Shown here piece after piece: positions 1 to 12,400 of a stretch of DNA of 21,267 nt. Source of the DNA: Plantago elongata (Eukaryota; Streptophyta; Magnoliopsida; Lamiales; Plantaginaceae); NCBI GenBank assembly GCA_036897095.1, contig JAYMSP010003071.1, forward strand, positions 1-21,267, written 5' to 3'. Below the pieces are notes generated by a model that was given only the letters and a program-made list of their open reading frames with translations, searched no databases and had not been told where the DNA came from. How positions within the stretch are numbered: the stretch's first letter is position 1; the number at the start of each line of letters is the position of its first letter. Position numbers and translations under genes: made by a program.

Positions 1-40
<40 letters not shown>
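1..40. repeat. (TA)20 microsatellite
   Basis: Twenty uninterrupted TA units run from the window edge, so the tract may continue outside. This is a simple sequence repeat in AT-rich intergenic DNA with no gene relation visible. Confidence 0.95.
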
Positions 41-43
<3 letters not shown>

Positions 44-714
44 GTTATATAATTCATATACTTAGGAAACTTGAACCATCCATTTAAACATTGCACTTAA
101 TTAAATAATATTTATAATGCCATATTATCAGTACTATACTAATTGAAAGGAAATTCCAACTTTCCAAGTTGTGGCGTAACGTGTAGCAATAGCTTGGCGC
201 CTTGGCCTGTTGACCAGTGGGTGACCTCCACGGAGCAATACTCTCACCAAATTCCAATAATTATCATAATATTTCATATGCAGGCTTATCCAGTTAACCG
301 GCTCCAATTACCAATATTCATCTGCTAGTAGTAGTAGTAGTGAAAATGCAGATAACTTTCTCCCTCGACCTGTACAATTTACAATTTAATACTGATGTCT
401 AATGACGTCAATATTTAATCAGCATAAACTATCTACAATATATGTCTCGGTCAAGTTTAACTTCCATAATTGTACAAGCCAAAATTTTCTAATGACTTTC
501 CAAATCCGTGAAATCGGATCCAATTTAAAATCTGAAGGCTTTTGGAATTAAAGAATAGTTTGTGTATACGTTCATAAATCTACAATTAAAATTATGTTAG
601 AAAAAGGGGTTCCAACAACTTGCATGGTGAATAAGTGTAAGAGAGAGAAATGTGAGACAACCTGCTTATTGTGTATTTGTTAAGTTGTTAAATTTTACTC
701 TCGTTTTTAAATTT
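41..714. other. AT-rich intergenic DNA
   Basis: I see no coding exon, RNA gene or recognisable element. A short (AGT)n run lies near 326-341. The only reading frame in the stretch (143-328) starts on a non-ATG codon and has no family signature. Confidence 0.6.
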
Positions 715-858
715 CACTCTTCTACGCAATATAATGATTGGATCATATCTTACGTAATCGAAAGACTAATTTCATATTAAACCTATCACTCTTCTACGCA
801 ATATAATGATTGGATCATATCTTACGTAATCGAAAGACTAATTTCATATTAAACCTAT
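715..858. repeat. Perfect 72-bp tandem duplication
   Basis: Copy 1 is 715-786 and copy 2 is 787-858. I compared them base by base and they are identical; the next two bases (CA) begin a third unit that is not continued. The unit starts with CACTCTTCTACGCAATATAA. No known element ends are visible. Perfect identity suggests a recent slippage or repair duplication. Confidence 0.93.
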
Positions 859-1570
859 CAACTAAGCTAACCTTTTCCATCTAATGGTTGGTCAACTAGT
901 TCGACGAATTTAGCAAGGTGAGCAAGCTAGTATATCAATCCAATAGGTCGTGATTGTCGACTCAGCTGGCATTTGACTCGACTAAATGAGCTAAACAATG
1001 TGGGGGGCTAGCGGCCTTGTTTTTAATCAGATGGTAGACTCAGCTGACTAAGCTTACGGATCTATCCACTATGCCAACTAGTTGGTCGGCTCACTAAATT
1101 GTGCGTGCTAGCTATCCGACCTTTGAGTACCAACTTACTTAAGAGATGAAATCGAACTTGTTAGTGGATCGTGAATTGTGTTATCGACTTTGATAGGTTG
1201 TCATTATCGATCAACTACTAGTTAATAGGAGTACAATATCTTCCAATCCAAAAGAAGGATAAAGTTTGTATAAAGACATAAAATGAATGAAATGTTTGTA
1301 ATAAACCTTTTTATTTGTAAAAAGTGTGGAAAAAAGAAAATGTAGAGAATCCATGAAAGAAAACACAATTTGGTTTGTGTATATGTTGTCATTTAACAGA
1401 ATCGCAAAGACAACGGCTCCACGGCTCCACCACCTCAAGAAAACGATGATTCCGATTTGACACCACTCGCAATAACTCTCTTCATTACTCCTCAATCCTC
1501 ATTAGTCAATACTCCACTCCACTTCCACATTTTCCTCACTCTCCTTCTTTCACCATTTCATCACACTCCA
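859..1570. promoter_or_regulatory. Upstream region and probable leader of the BTB gene
   Basis: The part from 860 to about 1200 contains several short related words (for example GACTCAGCTG near 959 and 1032, and ACTAGTT near 895 and 1078) that look like decayed repeat DNA. From about 1450 to 1570 the + strand becomes C/T-rich, as is common in plant 5' leaders. The reading frame of the BTB gene stays open upstream to 1457 but contains no ATG before 1571. No convincing TATA box was identified. Confidence 0.4.
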
Positions 1571-3729
1571 ATGTACAACGACACCACACGCCGCCGCCAC
1601 CGCCACCGGTGGTGCTGCTCATTCACCACCCCACCACTCTCCCCGGATACCCACGTCACCACCCCCAAAAAGACAGATGCACACTCAAACTCCCCTTTAT
1701 CCCACCCGCAAAAACTCCCCCTTTCTCGCTGGATCCTCTCTCCGGGTCGGGTCTCTCCCATCTCCGACGCTCCTATCAACAAAAAGCCCCCCGCTCCGCC
1801 GAAATCGCCGGTCTCCGATGCAATTGTTCCCAATGTCGAGGGTAATTTTGGGATTTACGACGTTAGGTTGAATCTGAAAGGGAGGAATGGGGGTGAGTCT
1901 CTGGTTCTGGAGCTTAGTTCTGAGGTTTTGGCTGGGAATAGTAAGGTTTTCTCTGATCTGATTGCGGATCATCGGAAGAGCAGCAGTGGGGGTTTGTGTA
2001 GGATTGAGGTGCCGGATGTGGGGAATTTGGGGCTGTTTCGGGAGACGATTGAGCTCATGTTTGAGGATGATCTTCTCAAGAAGCTCATCAAAATTGGGGT
2101 TTTTCGTGCAATTGACATTCTCGAGGTACTATACTAATACTATTCATTATGATAAGGTGAATTTATTGTGTTTGTTCGTTCGCTCATTCATGTAAGTTGT
2201 TTTAGTATCATTGCCGTTGTAGTAAATCGACAATGTTGTTTTACTATCTGATTGGTGATGCTTTGTGTGTCTATTACTCAACTCTGATGTTTTGAGGAAG
2301 AGCCTATTGGACTGATTTCGTGTCAAGTACGCCTGGTTTGGATTGCAATGGGAGGATGTTGAACGGATTAAGGGTAGTATGGAGAAGAATGGGCAGCATT
2401 TTGTTGATTCCTGGTGCGGCTAGTTTGTTAAATTTGACATCTTTTGGGTGAGATGGGCTTGCTCGCTCACGCCAGTAGTGACATATTTGTGTCTTTCTCT
2501 TGTCTGGTTCATTAATGCTTCGCAGGCTAAACGAATTCTGGATATCATTTACATTGATATGGCGCCAGTGTGAGCTGTTCAGATTTCAGTAATCACCTCT
2601 GTTTGTAAAATTCAATACAGGACCTCGTTTTTAACTAAGGTTCTATGTTGTAGATATAGCTGAAAGATGTCTTGTTTTTGTTTTCTGGATCTGGAAGTAT
2701 GAAAAACTTGGTGGATCACTTTCGTTACTTATAACCATCAGTGAATTCTTCATTCGAACTGCATTTAAGGTTCTGTATTTACATCCTCAGGTAGCAACTT
2801 GTATCAAATTCGGTAGGTGTGTTTCTTCATGTTTACAGTACCTCGAGGCTGTACCGTGGACTGAAGAAGAAGAGGAGAAGCTGAGGCAATTGTTTAGCAG
2901 ACATAATTTTGATGATTGCATGGCCACAAGCATCTTAGACAGACTTGTCGCTCATAATTCCATTAATTCCCATCGCACTTACACGAAACAGCTTATTTGG
3001 TCTGTTGCCTCTTCTACTGACACCAATGCTAGAAATGAAATGAAGTCTTTGGTTAAAGGTCTACTGAGCAAAAGCTCTGCATACAAAAAAGACAATCCTG
3101 ATGTAAATAAGGAGGATATATATGCTGTTTGCAACTCATGTCTGGGATTGCTTTTTGGTCTACTTCAGGAGGCTTCTGGTACTGAACCAGCTCAGAAAAT
3201 GACAGACAAGAAAAGAGATAAACCTTTATTAGAGCGCATTTCGAAGCAAGTCGAAAACATAAATTGGCTGCTTGATATCTTACTCGATCACCAGATGGCA
3301 GAGGAATTTGTTGATATATGGGCTAATCAAGTAGAACTATGCAAGATACACGATACTATATCGCCAATCATTAGATATGAGCTTAGCCGCATCTCAGCAG
3401 CTCTATTTATAGCAATGGGCACTGGGAAGCTCCATTGCCGGTCAGAAACGAGGCTGAGGCTTCTTCTAGCTTGGTTTAGACCAATGCTGTCTGATTTTGG
3501 CTGGTTGCAGAGATGCAAAAAAGGGCTTGATGTAAAGGTGTTAGAAGAGGCTATGGGTCAAGCACTGCTTACCCTTCCTCTGAAAGAGCAATACGCTCTC
3601 TTTGTGGAATGGTTTCAGTGTTTTTCAAAGAGCGGTACGGAATGCCCAAATCTTGGTAAAGCATTCCAAATTTGGTGGCGTCGATCATTTCTTAGGGGCT
3701 CAGAGACTTTAGCTATTGAATCTAGGTGA
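1571..3729 (+). CDS. BTB/POZ domain protein, At2g13690/At1g63850-like, two exons
   Basis: Coding exons are 1571-2125 (185 codons) and 2791-3729 (312 codons plus TGA), joined in phase 0 across a 665-bp GT-AG intron, for a 497-residue protein. Residues 1-90 are basic and proline/serine-rich and carry the family signature LSRWILSPGRVSPISD (about 51-66). A BTB fold follows at about 93-205, with ELSSEVLAGNS and the ETIELMFEDD helix. The junction reads DILE then VATCIKFGRC, leading into YLEAVPWTEEEEEKL. The rest (about 225-497) is a helical C-terminal region typical of this plant subfamily. ATG 1571 is the first ATG in frame, although its -3 base is C. BTB proteins often act as partner-binding adaptors, some for CUL3 ubiquitin ligases; no substrate can be inferred here. 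The gene converges on the callose synthase gene, as the Arabidopsis homologue At2g13690 lies next to CalS5. The exact paralogue assignment is less certain than the family. Confidence 0.88.
2126..2790 (+). other. Intron of the BTB gene
   Basis: The donor is GAG|GTACTA and the acceptor CCTCAG|GTAGCA, phase 0. This acceptor was chosen because the 16 residues it adds match the family pattern between DILE and YLEAVPW. A second AG at 2837-2838 (TTTACAG|TACCTC) is also in frame and would drop those 16 residues. Confidence 0.8.
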
Positions 3730-4530
3730 AGAGTGAAGGGTGGCTATTGACGTTTCTGATGTAGGGAGATTGCATTAGTTTTCTGGGCCCGTAGGGAAGG
3801 TATGGATGGATGCACTATACTGTATATTAACCATGTACCCGTTCTTATTGTTTTGAAAGTGGAGTAATGTAATTTAAGGCTCAGAGAGCCCTTCTGTATC
3901 AACTTTAGAATAATTCATTTTATCTTTTCCTGTCGTCGACTTCTTTATGTAGTAACAATAACTGTTTCTGTCTGACATATTATATATTGCATCCTTCTAA
4001 GGTGGAGAATCAGAAATGCATAAAAGGCTAACTACCAACATTGTCTTCTCCATCCAAAACTTAGCATTTATATTTACATTATCTTAGATGAAATCTAGTC
4101 TTGAGTCTTTGACACTCTAAATTGGACATGCTCGATTACTCAATTTAGTCTTGTGAAGAATCTTAATTGCTTCGCCCAAGTACACAGGGCGACAAGAAAT
4201 GTGAGACAGTAATCTTTTCAAGTTATGTATTAGTTTCATTATCCGTGCAGTACAGTGTCAGGGAGTCCTATGGATCCAGAGTAAAACAGACTATTGTAGC
4301 GCCTGGCCCTATACATACATCAACATCAGTCAATTGCGCAGCTTTAACCCTATGAACAGGAGGGAGTTATAAACATCTTTCCGACTGAACTATATGGGTA
4401 CCCTATAGTCCTATACATATACTTTTATACATGTAATTAAGGGTCAGCTCAAGAATTAGGTTGTGAACGTGGTAGGTTATCTTCCCCCAGTGTTATGTCA
4501 AATAAATCCCACATTTCCTATGTGGTAATC
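3730..4530. terminator. Convergent 3' intergenic region (both 3' UTRs)
   Basis: About 800 bp separate the two stop codons, which face each other. The + strand downstream of 3729 has AATAAT-like words near 3910 that could serve as a poly(A) signal for the BTB transcript. No exact AATAAA was identified on the minus strand for the callose synthase. The 62-codon frame at 4167-4355 has no family signature and I do not regard it as a gene. Confidence 0.45.
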
Positions 4531-6475
4531 TCACTTATGCTTCTTTCCACCGGACAGAATACGTTGAATCTGAAGACCCCTGCTGAAGGCCTGGTTGAAA
4601 AGCAGCCTAGTTTGGAACTCCGAAACGAAGGGGAACCAGGCCAGAACTGCCACGGGACCAAAGATCATTAATCCCATCAGGTACTCGTATCCTCTTGCTA
4701 GCGCTTTAACTGAACCCCACATGCCAATTCCTTTCACAACTGGCTTGCAAGCTTGTGATATCTGTGCAGCGAATATAATACAGGTAATTGAGCTCAAATA
4801 GACTTCAATGGAATCCCAAAGACTTGCTATAACTGCTTGTCTATATACTTTTTTATTCTTGAACATAATCGAAATCAGTGTAGTTGTACCTGAAGGATAG
4901 CCCACCCAGTTGTCAAGAATCCTAGTAAGCTGGCGAAAATATCTCCGGCTGTGAGTTCAAGGAATTGTATGAAAATGACAAGTGTGACTAGGAAGCCAAC
5001 AAACATCAATAGCTTTAGAAGCCTGAACATCAGCTGGAAATCTGCGCTGAACTTCTTCCTTCCCATGGACACGATCTGCAGTTGAGATATGTTTTATTGA
5101 ATTATGAATGGATTTGAAACTAGTAAAAGATTTTTTGCTCAAATATTTGAACTCACCTTGAGAATGAGCATCACAGCAACAATGACCAACCATGACAAAC
5201 CATAAACCTACAACCAATGACATAGGTTTAGAGAAAAGATTTTGTGCATTTCCCAAGTTGTACTATTTCAAATGATATGGTGTCAATGACAATCACAGTA
5301 TATACTTTCCAATGAGTGTGTGTGTTTGTTCTACAGGGAAGATGCATAACCACTCGGCCACACCCTTACAATAGTGAACTCATACTTCCTCGTGTTCTTG
5401 AATTGGCATATACATATATGGTTGCCTATTCACAAACGTTGCACCTCACCATCTTTCTATCACAAAACTATCACAGTTGTAAAGGTTTTGGGTAACGTTT
5501 CTTGGGGGGGGAGGGTCGGTCAGGTCCTCAGGCAAATCTAACACTGCAGGATTCGGTGTCAGTTTTCTAAAAAATGCAATAGGATAGTATGCTGTTAATC
5601 TGCATTTAAGGTAAGGCCAATAGTTAAATGAGGTTTCTTTTTTTTTTTATGGGGTGGGGGGTGGAGAGATGCCTCACCATTATACTCTTGTCTTGTTGAG
5701 TAACGCGCAGCTGATAAACAATTCCATACTGGAAGATGAAGAAACGTAAAGACAGAATGATTTCCCAGAAACGGCCTAATAGTCCAGTGAATTCTAGATG
5801 CTCTTGCTCTTCCTCCCACCATGATTCCCAACTTTTGGTAGCTGGGACTCCGATTCCTCCAATATTACTCATCCATTTATTCCAATCTTCAAAATCATCT
5901 ACTATCTTTTGCCACTCAAAACCTGACGGATTAAAAAGGAAGGGAGCAAAGAGCCAAGAAACTACAAGAAACCACATCGAGAAAGTTAAAAATATGTAAC
6001 TTGAATTATCTGTTGCTGCTGACCCGTAAGCGTGATAAACAACCAGCAGAATCATCACTTCTAGTCCTTTTGTGAAATGACTTCTTGAGTACATTCTATA
6101 ATTCTCAGCAAACTTTTCATGCCGGACAACAAAGCCACGCCCAGTGGCTCTATATTTAGCCCCACCATGTAATATTGTTCTTCCGAAGTAATGGAGTTTC
6201 GTTCCAAGAGAGAATGTAAAGAAGACCGATGCCAGTTGAAGCTGCATGATTATCATATCACCAGCTGCAGTTCTAAAACCCCGTTCCAGTCCAATTTCCA
6301 TAATCATGGGCAATGCCATCAGCAGACCAAGTTGAACAATAGATTGTGATGCCATGACAGCAGTCAGAGCGTCATCTCCCCTAGATCTTGCAAATCTAAC
6401 TATTGTGGCCTCCAATCCACTCAGGCAGAGATAGAGTCTACCATACAGGAAGGCATAGACAGTAAGGACCACCAG
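4531..6475 (-). other. CALS5: CALS5 exons 39-42: C-terminal transmembrane cluster
   Basis: Exons: 6475-5678 (798 nt, the largest), 5207-5157, 5075-4890, 4761-4531 including the stop. They encode residues 1491-1911. Exon 39 holds several membrane helices ([34 protein letters not shown]) and the conserved [20 protein letters not shown]. It also includes [14 protein letters not shown]. Exon 41 opens [20 protein letters not shown], and exon 42 carries [14 protein letters not shown] and [20 protein letters not shown]. Length and ending agree with CalS5 orthologues, so the 3' end is complete. Confidence 0.93.
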
Positions 6476-9400
6476 CTGCATAACATGAGGAAACATTAAG
6501 GTTATGATCTGTTGGATAGAAGGCAAATCACAAAATTCAAGTGTTCACATCAAATGCCATAATCACAAATTTTCACAAATAGAAGCAAAAGAGCAAGGTC
6601 GTAGATAGTCAAACAAGTAATTGGCACCAAGAGTGTCCTTGCTTAATTTCAGGAGAAAATCATTTGTTATGTGATTACTGAAATCAATGAACATTCACAA
6701 AGCTAAAATGATTATACTGAAATGCAGGAACATTCACGAACCTTAAGAATCACAATGAGTAATTTATCAGACGGACAAACATACCATTCAAAAAAACACA
6801 GAATACTAAAATGCAATACAAGTAAGACAGACTTGGAAAGATGGAAACATAAGGACATTTGGTTCTCTCGTACATTGAAGGGAAAAATGTCTGAAGTTAA
6901 ATCCAATGCACTAGACTGGAGAGAAACCTCCACCAGAAAAGTTTCGGGTTTGTTGAGATTGAGGATAGGTAAAGAATAAAGGAGTCTGCTCTAGATCTTA
7001 GTTGTATAGTCAAGCTCTGATGTGTCTGTCACGGAGGTGATGAAGAGAGATGCAATTGGTAAAAACAATTTCCAGTAATAAAAGGTAGAGAAATATTTGC
7101 TTAAGATTTCTACAGTATAAGAACTTTTGCAATTTAGAGTTCTCTTAGCCCTGTAAACAATGTAAAAAGACTACATAGCCTCCAAGAGATCTCATGAGCT
7201 GGGATGATATTTTAAATATTCAAGAAACAAATTATTTAATAAACTTAATGGGTGGTTTGGTCGTTGTGACTATAATCAGCAAGTGGATATTTTACCATTG
7301 AGCTGACATAGAAACCGGTAGTGGTGTAGTAACATGATAGCATGCGGAAGAAGTCAAAACGATGTCCTAATCTATAGACATCACGACTCAGTGTCTGCTC
7401 CCCATTACCACACGCAACTTTCGCCTCAAAAAGTGAGATTTGATTGAGACCAACATCTCGGCCCTTTCCAACTTGAATATATTCATGGTGCGTGATATTT
7501 CCACGTCTTAAGGTTGAATTAAAACCTTCAAATCAGGAAAAATGTAAGAATGTGGATTCAAGTTAATATTTGCCTGAGGTGGGGTGAAGTGGTTTTAAGA
7601 TCTCACCAGCAAATATGTCCTCACTAAGATTGATTCCTCTTGAAGCTTTACTGATGCCTCCACGGGTAATATGAAAGATTCTATCAAAAACATCTGGATG
7701 TCCATAGTGGAATCGCACCCTATAGAAAAGAACATACAAACAGATGAAGTACATAAATGCTTGCTGTGTTATCAAAACTGATTATGCAATGTGTGTCTGA
7801 CCAACTGCGGCAGAAGAAATTATTCTGTTGCACATTGAAGTGCAAAGCTGGATCATTAGTGCGAGCGATGAGATCTTTTAGCATGCGAAATTCAAGTAAG
7901 AATGCCCATATTTCTATTTCCTCATAAATGGAGTAGAAGGGTACATGGGACTGGGGTGACATACATTTGCAGGTTAGTAACAAAATATCAAGTGGTGGGA
8001 AATTGGCGTCCCAATGTTGACAGACTTGCCATAATATATATGAATGCTTGCCACATATATCCTACTGATGATAAATATAATTATACGGGAATTAGTTATA
8101 ACAATGACGAAAACATAATAACGTACTTCAAGGGTCTTGCAAGAACTCTCTGACCAATGGTAACAAAGCTTGTCTCTTGATTTGACATAAACCAAGCCAA
8201 AGATGATACACTGCAGGTGAAATATGAATACTTTACTACACTTTAAGCAGAAAATGCACTACAATTAACAAGATTAATACTAAAACCAGACCTTCCAGTG
8301 AAAATATGTTCCCGAACACCCAGGATTGTAGGTGGCCGCACCCCATGATCCTCGTTGAATTCCTCGAGTAGGTTGCGCATCTTAAAGGCTTCTTCTAAAT
8401 AGTTATCCTACAGATGAATAAAAAGATCACATTTATTTGACGACTCATAATCAATGTGTGTCCGTTCAGCAACATCAGGCCTCCTAAATTACCTGGTTCA
8501 TGTCAATTGTTTGAAGGGCTTCTCCACGAGAAAAAACAATAGCATGGTTTTGGTTTTCAGGTTTGCCTTCTCCTATCTTTGCCGATCCTGGCAGTTTTAT
8601 GCGGTAGATTTCCTTTACAAAGAAGAAATTGAATTAGAGAGAATGAACCTTGATAGTAGATTCAAAATTTGAAAATAGTGAGAGTTACCTGGTCAAGATT
8701 ATCAACTGCTTTTACCAAGACTGAATAATAAACCTTCTGGTTTTTTCCACCTTCCCTTTCCTCAACTTCATCTATATATGCTACACGAAGAGATGGATTG
8801 CTGCACCAAAGTAGAAAAACAACAGGGTAGCTTATAAACACGAGGATTTAAGAACTTCTACAGGAGGACCTTAACTTAGTCTGAAGTGAAAAACTTACTT
8901 AACCATCAGATTTAAGATGTCAGTGGCACGCCGATCACCACTTCTCTTCTGGTTACCATAGTTCTGGCAAGTGGCAACGTATGTGAATTTCATATCAGCC
9001 ACAGCTTCTAATTGTGTATACATGGATCTTTGACTTTTTTTATCTTCAGCTGATGGCTCTGTTATACTTTTATAGCCATCCAGAATCTCTGTTCAATTTG
9101 GGCAAAACAATAACAGTCAGAAGCAGAAATAAGATTTCCAGTAGCCATTTTTGTGTCTGGATTATAAACATCTGGACAGATAATGGACTAGTACAAACTT
9201 CAATACTCCATGCTTCAACTTTGGGCAAATTTATCCAAGTTCTTCCTGTCTTACTTTCCCTAAACGTGTACCGATTTTCTCAAATCTTCTTATCACGATT
9301 CAATAATATCCTGGTATAATAACATTTCACATTCTCAATATAATACAGCACCATCCATTTTATATTATATTATAAAAGACATTCATCTTACCATGCTCTG

Positions 9401-12400
9401 TAGCCATGTCAAGAAAAGCCTGAAGTTTCAACGCCCTTCTATAGTACATCATGCCTCTTACTGCATGAAAAAAATATCATGATATACTGACAATTTGGAG
9501 GAAAGAGAAAGAGAAATACTGTAAAGGAGACCGGTCTGAACCTGTTCTGCTGAGAGTCTGTCCTCTCAAGGAGGCCCAATGGCGTAGTTGCAGTATGTTT
9601 TCTTCGTTTTCGTAGAGTTCATTTTCTTTGCAGTTCAGACGCTCCATGAAATTATTCCATTCATCTGAATGAATTATTTACAAGGTCATGGAGTATATCA
9701 TTTGTCAGATAACAGGAACCTTGATTTGCCTGATAAATCTCAAATACTTGTCAATTGGGCACATTAAGCTGACCTGGATAAATCTTTTGAAGGTAATATA
9801 GGATCGAGACACCATCTTCATTTTCCTGTTCAAGGTCAGTTTTGGAGTAGACAGTCTCCTCACTGTAGTAGGGAGTCATGACACTGCCAAGCCACTGATT
9901 ATTAGATTCTGGATGTGGTGGATTTGGAAATTAACATTCTAAGCATGAAGATTCCTAAGAATGATTTTATTACATGTAATCAATGTAACTTGGGCACCCA
10001 TGTAACTTTATAGAGTTATTGAGGAAGTTGTAAATAGATTTTACTAATTTACTCAATTGTAAGAAATATCGACCAAGTATGAAAGCAGCAGTCTGTGAAC
10101 TATTGAAAGAGGTTGATTTCAAAAGATCAATATTCCTCATATGGTAACTCTGCCATGTTAATATGCTATGTATGCTATTGTTTTGGATATTCTTTACAAT
10201 TTTATAGAACAAACAACCCGGGGGTTTTCATGAAATTACACTTGTCAGTATTTTTGTAAGCAAGTTCCTGGAAACAGAATACTGGACAATTAAGCAAGCA
10301 TAGGGAGATGCCTATTGTGAAGAGTGGAAGGACCATGTATACTACCTGAATGACAACATTTTGCGCACTAGAGGGGCACGTGGCATATCCATGAAAAGTG
10401 AATTTGTGAAAAATGCCATCCTCCGGCGTGTTTCAAGATTCGTTGGCACCTCAATTGCCGATTCTTTAACAGTAAGGAGTAGATATAGGCGTCTTATCTG
10501 GTACATAATATGAGTGGTTTTCATTCATGTCTAATGTGTTAAGGTAAGAAGATGGAATATAGGTGCAGATAATTTTAAACAGACCTGTTCCTCCCATTGT
10601 GCCGTGTTTGGGGGAGGAAACTCTATGTTGGCAAAAAGTTGTTTTCCAGTATCCTTGCCACCATGGCCAACTTCTGCAAGTTCCCTGTATCCAGAGTAGA
10701 ATTTAGTTTCCTTGGGCTCCGCCAAATAATGGTATCACAAAAGTTCTATAGGTTTTATGAACATAATTTTCATGTCACTGTGATATATACTAACGGGATC
10801 TCATTAACCATCATGTCCCGAGTAACCACTTCCAACATATCTTGCAACAGCAAAACAACTCTGTCTTTCTTGGGTGGATCAGCGTCTTTCTGCCAAAATG
10901 TAAGGGAAGATTTAGAGACAAGTATGAGTTGTACTAGAAACATCATGAGGGATTAATCATAAATTACTTACCAATATCTCCACAAGTTCCACAAATTTCT
11001 TACAAAGATTAGGTAAAGACTTCATTCTGAAATTTGCAAGTAATGAATTTTTCGATATATTATTTTCAACTTCCTTTATGATGATTCCAATTATCCTGTT
11101 CCACAAAAACAGAGATTAGATGCAACCAATAGAACTTTAATCGCTTACAGAAATTCAGTAAGTTTGTAAATATCTTAACCAGGCAGAAGTCACTACATAA
11201 TGTTCGAAAACAATAAAAAAGACTTGCATCCCCAGATATTTAGATAAACAATGATGATACATTCAAGCGCTAGATTGATGATGTAATTGAACTTCGTGAT
11301 TGGAATACATGCCTGAACTAGAATTATCAGGATTTGTAATTATTCAGAATGTAGTAGTACATGTTAAATATAGATTTAAATTATCACAGTGTAATGACTT
11401 TAGAAATGAAACTGGAACTTGATATAACTCACCAGCAATAATTCAAGAGACAATATAAATACGGAGATATGTTTAGGAACATGTCCTCCAAACAGATACA
11501 TAAGGGAGTATATAGGAATCTACTAGCACACCAATTTTGGAGCATTTTACCATCCTCACGGCTTTTCTATAAACTTTGTGAAATTCTTAGGAGAAAATTT
11601 CCAGTTTTTCCTAGACATTTGAAACACCACACCATAATCCACTCATTTGACACATCCCCCTAATTTAGGCTAGTGTCAAGTGGTTTCTATTATTGTTTAG
11701 GAAAAGCTGTTTTTTCCCAAGACTTGCTCATATATTCAAGGAAAAACGAGTACACACATGGTGCTAAACATTGTCGCATTGCAGATTATGTTGCTTGTAG
11801 GCTCCATAAATAAGTATGAACAAGTACCTTTTCTCTGTCTCTCCAACGACCAGAACATTCAGAATATGTTTAAATGACTCGTAGCATTCAATGACTGCAC
11901 ATTTCATATACTCATCAGCAGATATACGCTTCCACAGATCAACATCCTTATGTCGGAATTGAGCTGCCATATCCAGGGCAATTGGAATCTGCACAATAGA
12001 GAGTCAAACAAGAAAGTCGAATACTAACAAAAACAACTTATGAAGAGTTTTAATATAACCTTGCTAGCGAGTAAAAATGGGGGCCACTGTATTAGTTTCA
12101 AACTTGGATCAGAAGAATACGGGACTAGAAGCAGATCCATCTCCCTGAGGTAGGCAATTTCAAATTCAGTTCCACATACTGAAATTTTCAAACTGGAAAG
12201 GCGGGAAAGCAGGACGGGAATTATAAAGTAATGAATCTGGAGATTTCCTGTCACTTATGAGATCTTCTTCACGAAAGCTACATATTACTTCATTCCACAG
12301 TTGAGCAAATTTTGCAGCTTCACTTCTTCGACTTGCATTGGCCTACAGATGACATAAGTTAAGAGATGATAAATAGGGTGCTAAGGTCATTTACTTGGGA

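Noticed and set aside
1457-1570. N-terminal extension of the BTB protein to 1457
   Set aside because: The upstream frame begins at TTG, has no ATG, and reads as C/T-rich leader.
1561-1972. Antisense and overlapping frames over BTB exon 1
   Set aside because: They are shadows of the BTB coding sequence; the + frame alone carries the family motifs.
6712-6979. Nested gene in CALS5 intron 38
   Set aside because: Two overlapping frames on opposite strands, no family signature, and both lie wholly inside an intron.
12024-12254. Exon 23 extended upstream through the open frame to 12254
   Set aside because: The frame is open, but it is not in phase with exon 22 by read-through, and most of it does not match the family. 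Only the part from 12178 is a plausible rescue.
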